Source: Stenotrophomonas rhizophila (lineage in GTDB: Bacteria; Pseudomonadota; Gammaproteobacteria; Xanthomonadales; Xanthomonadaceae). From it: a stretch of 64,000 nucleotides of DNA. A model generated the notes under the pieces. It had not been told where the DNA came from. It did not search any database and worked only from the letters and a program-made list of their open reading frames with translations. Numbering within the stretch: position 1 is the stretch's first letter; each line of letters opens with the position of its first letter. A program made the translations under genes and the position numbers. Of this stretch, positions 8,651 through 16,407 are shown piece after piece. Where the stretch lies: NCBI RefSeq assembly GCF_003651185.1, contig NZ_RCDC01000004.1:411053-475052 (forward strand). The letters are read 5' to 3'.

Positions 8651-9294
8651 GCGACGAGATCGAAGTCGAGGCCGACGGAGGTGCGCCGATCTGGGCCGCG
8701 TTCGGCGACCTGATGTCGGTGCTGCTCGGTGCGTTCGTGCTGATCCTGGTCGGCGTGGTCGCGCTGCAGCTGGAGCTGACCCATCGCCTGGATGAAGAGG
8801 TCAAGCAGCGCCAGGCCGAAGTGCAGCGCCGCCAGACGCTGGAGCAGGCCTTGGCCGGCCCGCTCGCGGCCGGGCGTGTGACGCTGGTGGATGGCCGCAT
8901 CGGCATCCGCGGCAATGTGCTGTTCGCGTTGAACTCGGACCAGCTGCAGCCGGAAGGTGCCGACGTCCTCAAGAGTCTGGCCGGGCCGTTGAAAGGCTAT
9001 CTGGCCTCGCGCGAGGAAATCCTCATGGTCAGCGGCTTCACCGACGACCAGCAGGTGCGCGACGGCAACTGGCGTTTCGCCGACAACTGGGAACTCTCCG
9101 CCGAGCGTGCACTGACCGTGACCCGTACCCTCATCGCCGAGGGCGTGCCGTCCGATGCGGTGTTTGCCGCGGCGTTTGGCTCGGAGCAGCCGGTGAGTTC
9201 CAACGCCGACGAAGACGGCCGCGCCAAGAACCGCCGCGTCGAAATCGCCCCGATCCCGAAACCCAAGGCGAGCAAGGCCGCGGATGCCCCGTAA
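8647..9294 (+). CDS. OmpA/MotB/ZorB-like stator partner
   Basis: 215-residue protein with a short acidic cytoplasmic N-terminus, one membrane helix (about residues 16-40) and a periplasmic OmpA-like peptidoglycan-binding domain (about 80-205). The helix starts PIWAAFGDLMSVLLGAF; Asp21 sits where MotB and ZorB carry the ion-binding aspartate. The OmpA part shows LFALNSDQLQPEG, SGFTDD, ELSAERALTV and the terminal AKNRRVEI arginines that contact meso-diaminopimelate. Its start overlaps the DUF802 stop by 4 bp, implying translational coupling and fixed stoichiometry. It should anchor the DUF802 pentamer to the cell wall and complete the ion channel. Confidence 0.85.
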   Translation: MSDEIEVEADGGAPIWAAFGDLMSVLLGAFVLILVGVVALQLELTHRLDEEVKQRQAEVQRRQTLEQALAGPLAAGRVTLVDGRIGIRGNVLFALNSDQLQPEGADVLKSLAGPLKGYLASREEILMVSGFTDDQQVRDGNWRFADNWELSAERALTVTRTLIAEGVPSDAVFAAAFGSEQPVSSNADEDGRAKNRRVEIAPIPKPKASKAADAP

Positions 9295-9889
9295 CCCTGT
9301 CGCAACCGCTGAGATTCTCGAGAACTGGCGGGCGGACAAGCTCGACCAGATCGACCGCACGCGCTTTGCCGTGATCGAGGCGTTGCATGCCCGCGCGCAG
9401 GCGCATGACGGCGAGGTGCAGGCGCTGTTGCAGGCCAGGCTGGATGCGTTGATGGCGAGCTATAGGGAGCGGATTGCCCAGGCATCGACAGCGGTGCGAT
9501 CCGCGCCGGGCCCGTCAGCCGGGCGCATCGGCCTGCAGGCGCTGGTCACGGAACTGACCGGGCAGCACAGTGCTGCGTATCCGGAATTGCCGGTGCTGGG
9601 CGAGGTCCGTGCGACGTGGGCCAGGCTTCGCAATGCCAGCCAGCTCAAGGAATCACTGGCCCAGATGCCCACCAATGGTGGGCCGTTGAACTCCGGTGTA
9701 CTGGTCCATCGCGCGCTGACGCTGATGAAAGAGACCTCGCCCGGCTACCTGACGCATTTCATGGCGTACCTGGACGCGCTGTCGGGCATGGAACACCTGC
9801 ATCAGTGGGGCGTGCTCGTGGCAACCCCGAAGGTGGTGCCGCGGGGGGCGAAGCCGCGGCGGCCGCGTGCGGGTAAGGCGCCTAGCTGA
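9284..9889 (+). CDS. DUF2894 family protein, last gene of motor-like operon
   Basis: 201-residue soluble protein matching DUF2894. Seen: a helical N-terminal half rich in Ala/Arg/Gln (EILENWRADKLDQIDRTRFA) and the well conserved core LKESLAQMPTNGGPLNSG followed by HRALTLMKETSPGYLTHFM. The tail is basic (RGAKPRRPRAGKAPS), so nucleic acid or phospholipid binding is conceivable. The start overlaps the OmpA-like gene by 11 bp. No enzymatic motif is visible. Its invariant place in the operon suggests it works with the motor, perhaps as the output component. Confidence 0.8.
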   Translation: MPRNPVATAEILENWRADKLDQIDRTRFAVIEALHARAQAHDGEVQALLQARLDALMASYRERIAQASTAVRSAPGPSAGRIGLQALVTELTGQHSAAYPELPVLGEVRATWARLRNASQLKESLAQMPTNGGPLNSGVLVHRALTLMKETSPGYLTHFMAYLDALSGMEHLHQWGVLVATPKVVPRGAKPRRPRAGKAPS

Positions 9890-9897
9890 TCGTCAGG

Positions 9898-10098
9898 GTC
9901 ACGCGACAGACCCGCATCACGCGCCACTTTACTCATGCCTTGCGCGCGCGCGATCTCCCCAAGCGCCTTGGCGATGAACGCCGCATCGCCGTCACTTTCG
10001 ATGATGCAAGCATCGAGATACGCCGCCATCTCGTCGGGTGTTCGCAGGTGCTCGGCCACATCAAATGTCTCCAAGCGCGTTTTCTTGTTCATTGCCAT
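9898..10098 (-). pseudogene. truncated HigA-like antitoxin fragment
   Basis: From ATG 10098 (GGAG 10 nt upstream) the minus strand encodes 67 residues that match the N-terminal two thirds of the putative addiction-module antidote family: ETFDVAEHLRTPDEMAAYL, GDAAFIAKALGEIARAQGMS and VARDAGLSR. In the family this helix-turn-helix continues with a second recognition helix and an NPSFDT-type tail; here the match stops at 9898 and the frame runs on into DNA antisense to DUF2894. No toxin gene is visible upstream. It is best read as a broken, orphan antitoxin left after a deletion joined it to the end of the DUF2894 gene. Confidence 0.7.
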
Positions 10099-10135
10099 GG
10101 CATCTGTACTCCGAACCATTCGGGGCTATTGTCTT

Positions 10136-10155
10136 TTGTAGCCCACCGGCTACAA
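10136..10155. repeat. GTAG-starting hairpin, REP-like
   Basis: TTGTAGCC-CACC-GGCTACAA forms a perfect 8-bp stem with a 4-nt loop. It starts with GTAG like the Stenotrophomonas SMAG repeats seen at 57451 but has a different stem, so it may be another subfamily, or the terminator of a lost gene. Confidence 0.45.
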
Positions 10156-10305
10156 CTCGTCCAAGCGCCCTGGGTAGGGTCCGCGCGGGCGCTCGGTCAA
10201 CACGCATTTTGAACGAGGCAGGCATTCAACGCTGCAAACATGAATACGCCGTTCCAGCAATCTCATTCCAGCCCCCTTGCCCCCGCCAATCTTGGATGGT
10301 AGTTT

Positions 10306-10324
10306 CGTAATTACAGCGTAATTA
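10306..10324 (+). promoter_or_regulatory. candidate operator upstream of mdcA
   Basis: CGTAATTA occurs twice with an 11-bp period (10306-10313 and 10317-10324), and GTAATTAC at 10307-10314 is a perfect palindrome. The site ends 14 bp before the mdcA ATG in an AT-rich island. GntR/FadR-type regulators of malonate operons (MdcY, MatR) bind short AT-rich palindromes near this position, so this is a plausible target of the GntR regulator encoded at 17827. Confidence 0.45.
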
Positions 10325-10338
10325 TGTAGAGGCAGCAG

Positions 10339-11982
10339 ATGGCTCGAGACTGGAACACGCTTGCGGACCGCCGCCAGGCACGGCTGCAGCGGGCCACCGA
10401 TGCCGGCCTTGGGCGCCTGGTGCCGCATGCCGAGGTCCCACAGCTCCTGCACACCGTGCTGGAACCCGGCGACCGGGTCTGCCTGGAGGGCAACAACCAG
10501 AAGCAAGCCGATTTCCTGGCCGAGTGCCTGGCCCAGCTCGATCCGGCGCAGGTCCACGGCCTGCACATGGTCCAGTCCGTGCTGTCCCTGCCCTCGCACC
10601 TGGATGTCTTCGAGCGCGGCATCGCCCAGCGCCTGGACTTCTCGTTCTCCGGCCCGCAGAGCGGCCGGCTCGCCAATCTGGTTGCCGAAGGCCGGATCGA
10701 GATCGGGGCGATCCACACCTATCTCGAACTGTTCGGCCGCTACTTCATCGATCTGACCCCGCAGGTCGCGCTGATCGCCGCCCAGGCCGCCGACCGTCAC
10801 GGCAATCTCTACACCGGCCCCAACACCGAAGACACCCCCGTGATCGTCGAGGCCACCGCGTTCCGTGGCGGCATCGTGATCGCGCAGGTCAACGAAATCG
10901 TCGACACCCTCCCCCGCGTCGATATCCCGGCCGATTGGGTCAACTTCGTCACCGAGGCGCCGCGCCCGAACTACATCGAGCCGCTGTTCACCCGCGACCC
11001 GGCACAGATCTCCGAGATCCATGTGCTGATGGCGATGATGGCCATCAAGGGCATCTACGCCGAGTACGGTGTGCAGCGCCTCAACCACGGCATCGGCTTC
11101 GATACCGCCGCGATCGAGCTGCTGCTGCCGACCTATGCCGAATCGCTGGGCCTGAAGGGCAAGATCGGCACGCACTGGGCGCTCAATCCGCACCCCGCGC
11201 TGATCCCGGCGATCGAATCCGGCTTCGTGCAGTCGGTGCACTCGTTCGGCTCGGAGCTGGGCATGGAGCGCTACATCGAAGCGCGCTCGGATGTGTTCTT
11301 CACCGGCAGCGACGGCAGCATGCGCTCCAACCGCGCGTTCTCGCAGACCGCCGGGCTGTACGCCTGCGACATGTTCATCGGTTCCACCCTGCAGATCGAT
11401 CTGCAGGGCAACAGTTCCACCGCTACCCGCGACCGCATCGCCGGCTTCGGCGGCGCGCCCAACATGGGCTCGGATGCCCGCGGTCGCCGCCATGCCAGCC
11501 CGGCCTGGCTGAAGGCGGGCCAGGAAGCGGCACTGCCCGGTCAGATGCCGCGCGGTCGCAAGCTGGTGGTGCAGATGGTGGAGACGTTCCGCGAGCACAT
11601 GGCGCCGGCCTTCGTCGACCGTCTTGATGCCTGGGAGCTGGCCGAGCGCGCCAAGATGCCGCTGCCGCCGGTGATGATCTACGGCGATGACGTCACCCAC
11701 GTGCTGACCGAAGAAGGCATCGCCAATCTGCTGCTGTGTCGCAGCCCTGAGGAACGCGAACAGGCGATCCGCGGCGTGGCCGGCTACACCGCGGTCGGCC
11801 TGGGCCGTGACCGCGCGATGGTCGAGAACCTGCGCGACCGCGGCATCATCCGCCGCCCCGAAGACCTCGGCATCCGCACCCGCGATGCCAGCCGCGATCT
11901 GCTCGCCGCGCGCTCGGTCAAGGATCTCGTGCGTTGGTCCGGTGGGTTGTACAACCCGCCCAAACGCTTCCGCAACTGGTAA
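10339..11982 (+). CDS. mdcA: malonate decarboxylase alpha subunit (acetyl-S-ACP:malonate ACP transferase)
   Basis: 547-residue MdcA. It exchanges acetate on the acyl carrier subunit for malonate, giving malonyl-S-ACP, the first step of the CoA-independent malonate decarboxylase cycle. The full-length match to the family is clear: CoA-transferase-like segments GDRVCLEGNNQKQADFLA, HMVQSVLSLPSHLDVFE, RIEIGAIHTYLELFGRYF, and the C-terminal GGLYNPPKRFRNW. AGAGG lies 6 nt before the ATG. It opens a seven-gene operon (mdcACDEGBH) with overlaps or gaps of no more than 10 bp, followed by a transporter. The gene order is the Pseudomonas/Acinetobacter one, not the Klebsiella mdcABCDEFGH order. Confidence 0.95.
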   Translation: MARDWNTLADRRQARLQRATDAGLGRLVPHAEVPQLLHTVLEPGDRVCLEGNNQKQADFLAECLAQLDPAQVHGLHMVQSVLSLPSHLDVFERGIAQRLDFSFSGPQSGRLANLVAEGRIEIGAIHTYLELFGRYFIDLTPQVALIAAQAADRHGNLYTGPNTEDTPVIVEATAFRGGIVIAQVNEIVDTLPRVDIPADWVNFVTEAPRPNYIEPLFTRDPAQISEIHVLMAMMAIKGIYAEYGVQRLNHGIGFDTAAIELLLPTYAESLGLKGKIGTHWALNPHPALIPAIESGFVQSVHSFGSELGMERYIEARSDVFFTGSDGSMRSNRAFSQTAGLYACDMFIGSTLQIDLQGNSSTATRDRIAGFGGAPNMGSDARGRRHASPAWLKAGQEAALPGQMPRGRKLVVQMVETFREHMAPAFVDRLDAWELAERAKMPLPPVMIYGDDVTHVLTEEGIANLLLCRSPEEREQAIRGVAGYTAVGLGRDRAMVENLRDRGIIRRPEDLGIRTRDASRDLLAARSVKDLVRWSGGLYNPPKRFRNW

Positions 11983-11992
11983 GGGGCACGCC

Positions 11993-12313
11993 ATGGAAAC
12001 CCTGCGTTATCGCTTCCCCGGGCAGCACGATCTCACCGAGCGCGATCACCACGCGCTGGTCGGCGTGGTCGCCTCGGGCAATCTGGAAGTGCTGATCGAA
12101 CCCACCCCACTGGACGGCGCAATGGAGATCGAGGTGATCACCTCGGCCACCGGCTTCGACACCATCTGGCAGGCCGTGCTGGCCGATTTTGCCGCCCGCC
12201 ACCCGCTGCGCAATGTGCGGTTGTCGATCAACGATGCCGGTGCGACCCCGGCGGTGGTCAGCCTGCGGTTGCAGCAGGCGCTGGAAACTCTGCAGGAAGG
12301 AGACGCCGCGTGA
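11993..12313 (+). CDS. mdcC: malonate decarboxylase acyl carrier protein (delta subunit)
   Basis: 106-residue MdcC, the carrier on which malonate is held and decarboxylated. The N-terminal segment ALVGVVASGNLEVLIEP matches the family region around the serine that carries the 2'-(5''-phosphoribosyl)-3'-dephospho-CoA arm; Ser28 is the candidate. The rest (ATPAVVSLRLQQALE) also fits. It starts 10 bp after mdcA, and its TGA overlaps the GTG start of mdcD. The length is the family's usual one. Confidence 0.93.
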   Translation: METLRYRFPGQHDLTERDHHALVGVVASGNLEVLIEPTPLDGAMEIEVITSATGFDTIWQAVLADFAARHPLRNVRLSINDAGATPAVVSLRLQQALETLQEGDAA

Positions 12314-13206
12314 GCAGTCACAGCTTTTACGAGGCCGATGCCCGCGAGCGTATCCACGGCCTGCTCGATGCCGGCAGCTTCAGCGAGTTCGTCGGCCCGG
12401 CCCGCCGCATCATCAGCCCGCACCTGGCCCAGCTGGATCAGCCGGGCGCGTTCGATGACGGCATCGTGGTCGGCACGGGCAGTTTGGACGGTCGCAGCGT
12501 GCTGATCGCCGCGCAGCAGGGCCAATTCATGGGCGGCGGCGTGGGCGAAGTGCACGGCGCCAAGCTCACCGGCCTGCTGGAGCGTGCCGTTGCGGTGCGT
12601 CCAGAGGCGGTGCTGCTGCTGCTCGACAGTGGTGGCGTGCGCCTGCATGAGGCCAACGCCGGCCTGATCGCCATTTCCGAAATCATGCGTGCGGTGCTGG
12701 CCACGCGCGCCGCCGGGATTCCGGTGTTCGCGCTGATCGGCAGCGGCAACGGTGCGTTCGGTGGCATGGGTATCGTCGCCCGCTGCTGCACGGCGGTAGT
12801 GATGTCCGAAGAGGGTCGTCTCTCGCTGTCCGGCCCGGAAGTGATCGAGACCGTGCGCGGCGTGGAGGAGTTCGACTCGCGCGACCGCGCCCTGGTCTGG
12901 CGCGTGACCGGGGGTAAACACCGCTACCTGATCGGCGACGCCGTGCAGCTGGTGCCCGACAGCATCGAGGCATTCGGTGATGCCGCAACGGCGCTGATAG
13001 CCGCACACGTCGAGCCGCAGGATCCGCTGGACGCGATTGATCAGGCGCACGCCCGGCTTGCTGCGCGAATCACCACCTATGGCGGCTGCCGCGATGGCCT
13101 GGAGGTCTGGCGTCTGCAGGGCATTGCCGATGCCGAGCAGCTGCCGCTGCTGGAGACCGCTGACTTCCTTGACGCCGTCAAGGACCGGAGCCTGCCATGG
13201 AACTGA
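12310..13206 (+). CDS. mdcD: malonate decarboxylase beta subunit
   Basis: 298-residue carboxyltransferase-fold subunit. With MdcE it removes CO2 from malonyl-S-ACP, giving acetyl-S-ACP. Seen: GQFMGGGVGEVHGAKL, LLLLDSGGVRLHEANAGL and the oxyanion-hole region ALIGSGNGAFGGMGIVA, all typical of MdcD. The GTG start overlaps the mdcC stop (GTGA), and the 3' end overlaps mdcE by 10 bp, which fits equimolar production of the two decarboxylase subunits. Confidence 0.94.
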   Translation: MSSHSFYEADARERIHGLLDAGSFSEFVGPARRIISPHLAQLDQPGAFDDGIVVGTGSLDGRSVLIAAQQGQFMGGGVGEVHGAKLTGLLERAVAVRPEAVLLLLDSGGVRLHEANAGLIAISEIMRAVLATRAAGIPVFALIGSGNGAFGGMGIVARCCTAVVMSEEGRLSLSGPEVIETVRGVEEFDSRDRALVWRVTGGKHRYLIGDAVQLVPDSIEAFGDAATALIAAHVEPQDPLDAIDQAHARLAARITTYGGCRDGLEVWRLQGIADAEQLPLLETADFLDAVKDRSLPWN

Positions 13207-13901
13207 CTTCCCTGCTCGATGCCCTGTTCCCGCTAGGCCACGCGGTCACCCGCAAGGACGATGTGCTGGGCGGCACCGCCACCACCGCCGCCGGCGAGGT
13301 CACTGTGATCGGCACCGCCAACAAGCTGGAGGTGGGCGTCGATCACGCACTGGCGCTGGCCGCCACCGTGCTGGCCAGCACCCGCGCATATCCGCAGCGG
13401 CCGATCGTGATGCTGGTGGACACCGCCGGTCAGCGCCTGGCGCGCCGCGATGAAATGCTCGGCATCAACAGTTACTTCGCGCACCTGGCGCGCACGTTGG
13501 ATCTGGCCCGCCGCCGCGGCGCGCCACTGGTCAGCCTGGTGTATGGCGAGTCCGTGAGCGGCGGCTTCCTGTCGTTCGGGCTGATGGCTGATCGCATCTT
13601 CGCCCTGCCCGAAGCGCAGGTGCGGGTGATGGATCTGCGCGCGATGGCCCGCGTCACCAAACAACCGCTGGAAAAACTGCAGGCACTGAGCCAAAGCTCG
13701 CCGGTGTTCGCGCCGGGGGTGGAGAACTACGTCAGCATGGGCGCCGTGGAGGCCATCTGGGAGGGCGACCTCGCGCAGGCGCTGGTGGATGCGCTGCAGG
13801 CGCAGGTCATCGGCGATCAACGCCGCGAACGGGGCGCCGAGCGCGGTGGCCGCCGGTTGGCACGCGATGTCGCCGCTGCCGTGGCCGCAGGGGAGGCCTG
13901 A
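13197..13901 (+). CDS. mdcE: malonate decarboxylase gamma subunit
   Basis: 234-residue partner of MdcD in the decarboxylase. Seen: a crotonase-like core with VMLVDTAGQRLARRDEMLG, SLVYGESVSGGFLSFGL and ALPEAQVRVMDLRAMARVTK, as in known MdcE proteins. The start is 10 bp inside mdcD, in line with translational coupling. mdcG follows after 3 bp with GGAGG placed inside the mdcE end. Confidence 0.94.
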   Translation: MELTSLLDALFPLGHAVTRKDDVLGGTATTAAGEVTVIGTANKLEVGVDHALALAATVLASTRAYPQRPIVMLVDTAGQRLARRDEMLGINSYFAHLARTLDLARRRGAPLVSLVYGESVSGGFLSFGLMADRIFALPEAQVRVMDLRAMARVTKQPLEKLQALSQSSPVFAPGVENYVSMGAVEAIWEGDLAQALVDALQAQVIGDQRRERGAERGGRRLARDVAAAVAAGEA

Positions 13902-13904
13902 ACC

Positions 13905-14543
13905 ATGCGCCGCCACGACCTGGTCTGGCTTGCTCCGCAGGCACCGTGGCAGGTGCTGACCCCGGGCGCGGATGCGCGCCTGCGGGCGTGGGCCGAAGCA
14001 CGCTTGCCCTTCGTCGTGGCGCGACGCGATCCGGTCACTGATGGCGATCAGCTGCGGCTGGGTGTGCCGTTGCCCTTGGCCGAGCGGCGCCAGCGGCTGT
14101 CGCTGCGGATCGAACGCACCCACGTGCAGCGCACCGCGCCGCCGCCGTTGCTGCCCGAGGTCGCCGAAGCACTGGCCGCCCCCTGGCGCGATGCGCTGCC
14201 TCCCTTGCTGGCCGACCTGCCCGAGCCCACCCCACCGCCCCGCGTGTTCGGCAGCTTCGCCTGGCAAAGCCTGACCGGCCTGCCGTATCTGCACGCCGGC
14301 TCCGATCTGGACCTGCTGTGGCAGATCACCGAGCACACGCACGCCGCGGCGCTCACCGAACGCATGCGCCGCTGGGAACGCGAGCACGGCCTGCGCATCG
14401 ATGGCGAGCTGCGTTTCCCCGGCGGGCGATGCGTAAGCTGGCGCGAGTACGCCGGCGGTGCCGCCCGCCTCCTCGTCAAATCGGATGACGCCTGCTGGTT
14501 GTCCACACGCGATGCCCTGCTCACGCAGCCGGTGGCCGCATGA
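13905..14543 (+). CDS. mdcG: phosphoribosyl-dephospho-CoA transferase (holo-MdcC synthase)
   Basis: 212-residue nucleotidyltransferase that attaches the 2'-(5''-triphosphoribosyl)-3'-dephospho-CoA cofactor to the carrier serine of MdcC. Seen: N-terminal MRRHDLVWLAP, the central LPFVVARRDP, and the signature FGSFAWQSLTGLPYL followed by GSDLDLLWQ, where the two aspartates are the likely metal ligands. The start has GGAGG 8 nt upstream. Its end overlaps mdcB by 4 bp. Confidence 0.92.
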   Translation: MRRHDLVWLAPQAPWQVLTPGADARLRAWAEARLPFVVARRDPVTDGDQLRLGVPLPLAERRQRLSLRIERTHVQRTAPPPLLPEVAEALAAPWRDALPPLLADLPEPTPPPRVFGSFAWQSLTGLPYLHAGSDLDLLWQITEHTHAAALTERMRRWEREHGLRIDGELRFPGGRCVSWREYAGGAARLLVKSDDACWLSTRDALLTQPVAA

Positions 14544-15406
14544 ACGCCGTGCCGCACCCCGCCCCGTTGCCACCGCCCTCCCCCACGGCGGCTGCGCATC
14601 GGCTGGCCCGGATGGCGATCACCAGCCTGCATGCCGAACTGGCCTGCGCCCCCAAACCCGGGTTGGTCACACCGTGGAGCCGCGGCAGCCACGATGACAT
14701 GGACGCGGCCACCTTCCTGCGCAGCCTGTTCGCGCTGCGTGGCTATTTCGTGGCGGTCGCCGCCGCCGGTGCGCGCAACGTGCCGTTCGATGATCTGCGC
14801 ATGCTCGGCATCGAGGCGGAAGCCTCAATGCTGCGGGCGACGGGTGGCATCAACACCCATCGCGGCGCGATCTTCAGTCTCGGCCTGCTGGTCGCCGCGT
14901 CCGCACGTCTGCGTCATGTCGAGCATGCTGCGCCCCAAGGCACTGCGGTCTGTCATGCGGTGCGCGGGCACTGGGCGTCCGCGCTGCTCGCCGCGCCGTT
15001 GAACAGCACCAGCCCTGGCCAGCGCGCCCGCCAGCGGCATGGCGTGCCCGGCGTGCGCGAACAGGCGGCGCAGGGATTCCCGCTGCTGCGCGAGGTGGCC
15101 CTGCCCACCCTGCAGGCCACCCTGCGCGCCACCGATGACCGGCAGGCCGCGATGGTGCAGACACTGATGTCGCTCGTCGCGGTCACTACCGATCTCAACC
15201 TCCTGCATCGCGGCGGCGAACGCGGGCTGGCTTTTGCACAGCAGCAGGCACGTCGCTTCCTTGCCGAGGGCGGCGCACTCGAGGCCGGCTGGCGGGCACG
15301 GCTCGGGGCGGTGTGCGACGCGTTCGAAGCGCGTCGACTCAGCCCGGGCGGCAGCGCCGATCTGCTGGCCTGCGCGTGGTTCCTGCACCTGCAGGAGCGC
15401 GCATGA
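14540..15406 (+). CDS. mdcB: triphosphoribosyl-dephospho-CoA synthase
   Basis: 288-residue CitG/MdcB family enzyme that makes the cofactor precursor from ATP and dephospho-CoA. Family motifs are clear: CAPKPGLVTPWSRGSHDDMD, GGINTHRGAIFSLGLL and a C-terminal all-helical domain with LMSLVAVTTDLNLLHRGGE. It overlaps mdcG at the start and mdcH at the end (4 bp each). The Pro/Ala-rich first 15 residues are probably a disordered extension. Confidence 0.93.
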   Translation: MNAVPHPAPLPPPSPTAAAHRLARMAITSLHAELACAPKPGLVTPWSRGSHDDMDAATFLRSLFALRGYFVAVAAAGARNVPFDDLRMLGIEAEASMLRATGGINTHRGAIFSLGLLVAASARLRHVEHAAPQGTAVCHAVRGHWASALLAAPLNSTSPGQRARQRHGVPGVREQAAQGFPLLREVALPTLQATLRATDDRQAAMVQTLMSLVAVTTDLNLLHRGGERGLAFAQQQARRFLAEGGALEAGWRARLGAVCDAFEARRLSPGGSADLLACAWFLHLQERA

Positions 15407-16320
15407 GCCTGGTCCTGCTCTGCCCCGGTCAAGGCGGCCAGCATCCGGATATGTTCAAGCGGGTGCGCGCGAATGCGCAGGCGCAGCCGGTGCTCGATCT
15501 GGCCAGCACGCTGCTCGGCGCACCCGTCGCACAGATGGCGGCCGATGCGTCGCGCTTCCACAACGCAGTGGCCCAGCCGCTGGTCTGCGCCGCGGCGCTG
15601 GCACATTGGGCGGCGTTGCAGACGCAGCTGCCGGCCATCACCGCCGTCGCCGGCTACAGCGCTGGCGAGCTGGCCGCGCACGCGGTGGCGGGCAGCTTCG
15701 ACACGGCCACCTGTCTGGCGCTGTCGCGTGAGCGCGCCCGGTTGATGGACGCTGCAGCGCCGGTCGATGCCGGCTTGCTGGCGGTGATCGGGCTGGACGA
15801 GGCTCACATCGCACATCTGTGCGCGGCGCACGGGGTGTTCCTGGCCATCGTCAACGGGCCCGACCACGTGGTCGTTGGCGGCCTGCGGCCTGCGCTGGAG
15901 GCCGTCGCCGCCGACGTGGCTGCCCACGGTGCCCGCACCGTCCCGCTGCCAGTGGATGTGCCCGCGCATACCCCGTTGCTGGCCGCAGCGGCGCAGGGCT
16001 TTGAGAAGCCGTTGCGCGCACTGCCACTGCACGCCCCCCATCTGCGCCTGCTGGCCGGCATCGACGGCCGCCTGGTCAGCGATGTTGGGCGTGTCGTGAG
16101 CACCTTGTCGGCGCAGATCGCCCAGTCCGTGCAGTGGCAGACCGTGCTGCAGCAGGCGGTCGAGCGCGGTGGGCGCGTATTTCTGGAACTGGGCCCGGGC
16201 GCGGCGTTGAGCCGTCGTGCACGCGAGCTGCATCCGCAGCTCGAGGCGCGTTCCGTGGAGGATTTCCAGACGCTGGAGGGCGTTCTGGAGTGGGTGGACG
16301 GTGCATGCGCGCGCGCATGA
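15403..16320 (+). CDS. mdcH: malonyl-CoA:ACP transacylase of malonate decarboxylase
   Basis: 305-residue FabD-fold acyltransferase that primes MdcC with malonyl from malonyl-CoA so that the cycle can start. Seen: CPGQGGQHPDMF at the N-terminus, the nucleophile motif GYSAGE with Ser86 (usual FabD sequence GHSxGE; Tyr replaces His here), and the later DVPAHTPLL segment carrying the active-site histidine. The start overlaps mdcB by 4 bp. The C-terminus holds the FabD-like VFLELGPGAALSRRA. Confidence 0.92.
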   Translation: MSLVLLCPGQGGQHPDMFKRVRANAQAQPVLDLASTLLGAPVAQMAADASRFHNAVAQPLVCAAALAHWAALQTQLPAITAVAGYSAGELAAHAVAGSFDTATCLALSRERARLMDAAAPVDAGLLAVIGLDEAHIAHLCAAHGVFLAIVNGPDHVVVGGLRPALEAVAADVAAHGARTVPLPVDVPAHTPLLAAAAQGFEKPLRALPLHAPHLRLLAGIDGRLVSDVGRVVSTLSAQIAQSVQWQTVLQQAVERGGRVFLELGPGAALSRRARELHPQLEARSVEDFQTLEGVLEWVDGACARA

Positions 16321-16407
16321 AGGTCTGCCGGTAACCGCAGCACCACGTAACCCCGGATGGCGGGTCGCCATCATGCTGCACGCGTATCAAGTGTCTCGGG
16401 AGGGCGC

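Noticed and set aside
5557..9889. Calling the motor operon a known Zorya system
   Set aside because: No ZorC, ZorD, ZorE or ZorF/G-type gene is present; only the channel pair is similar.
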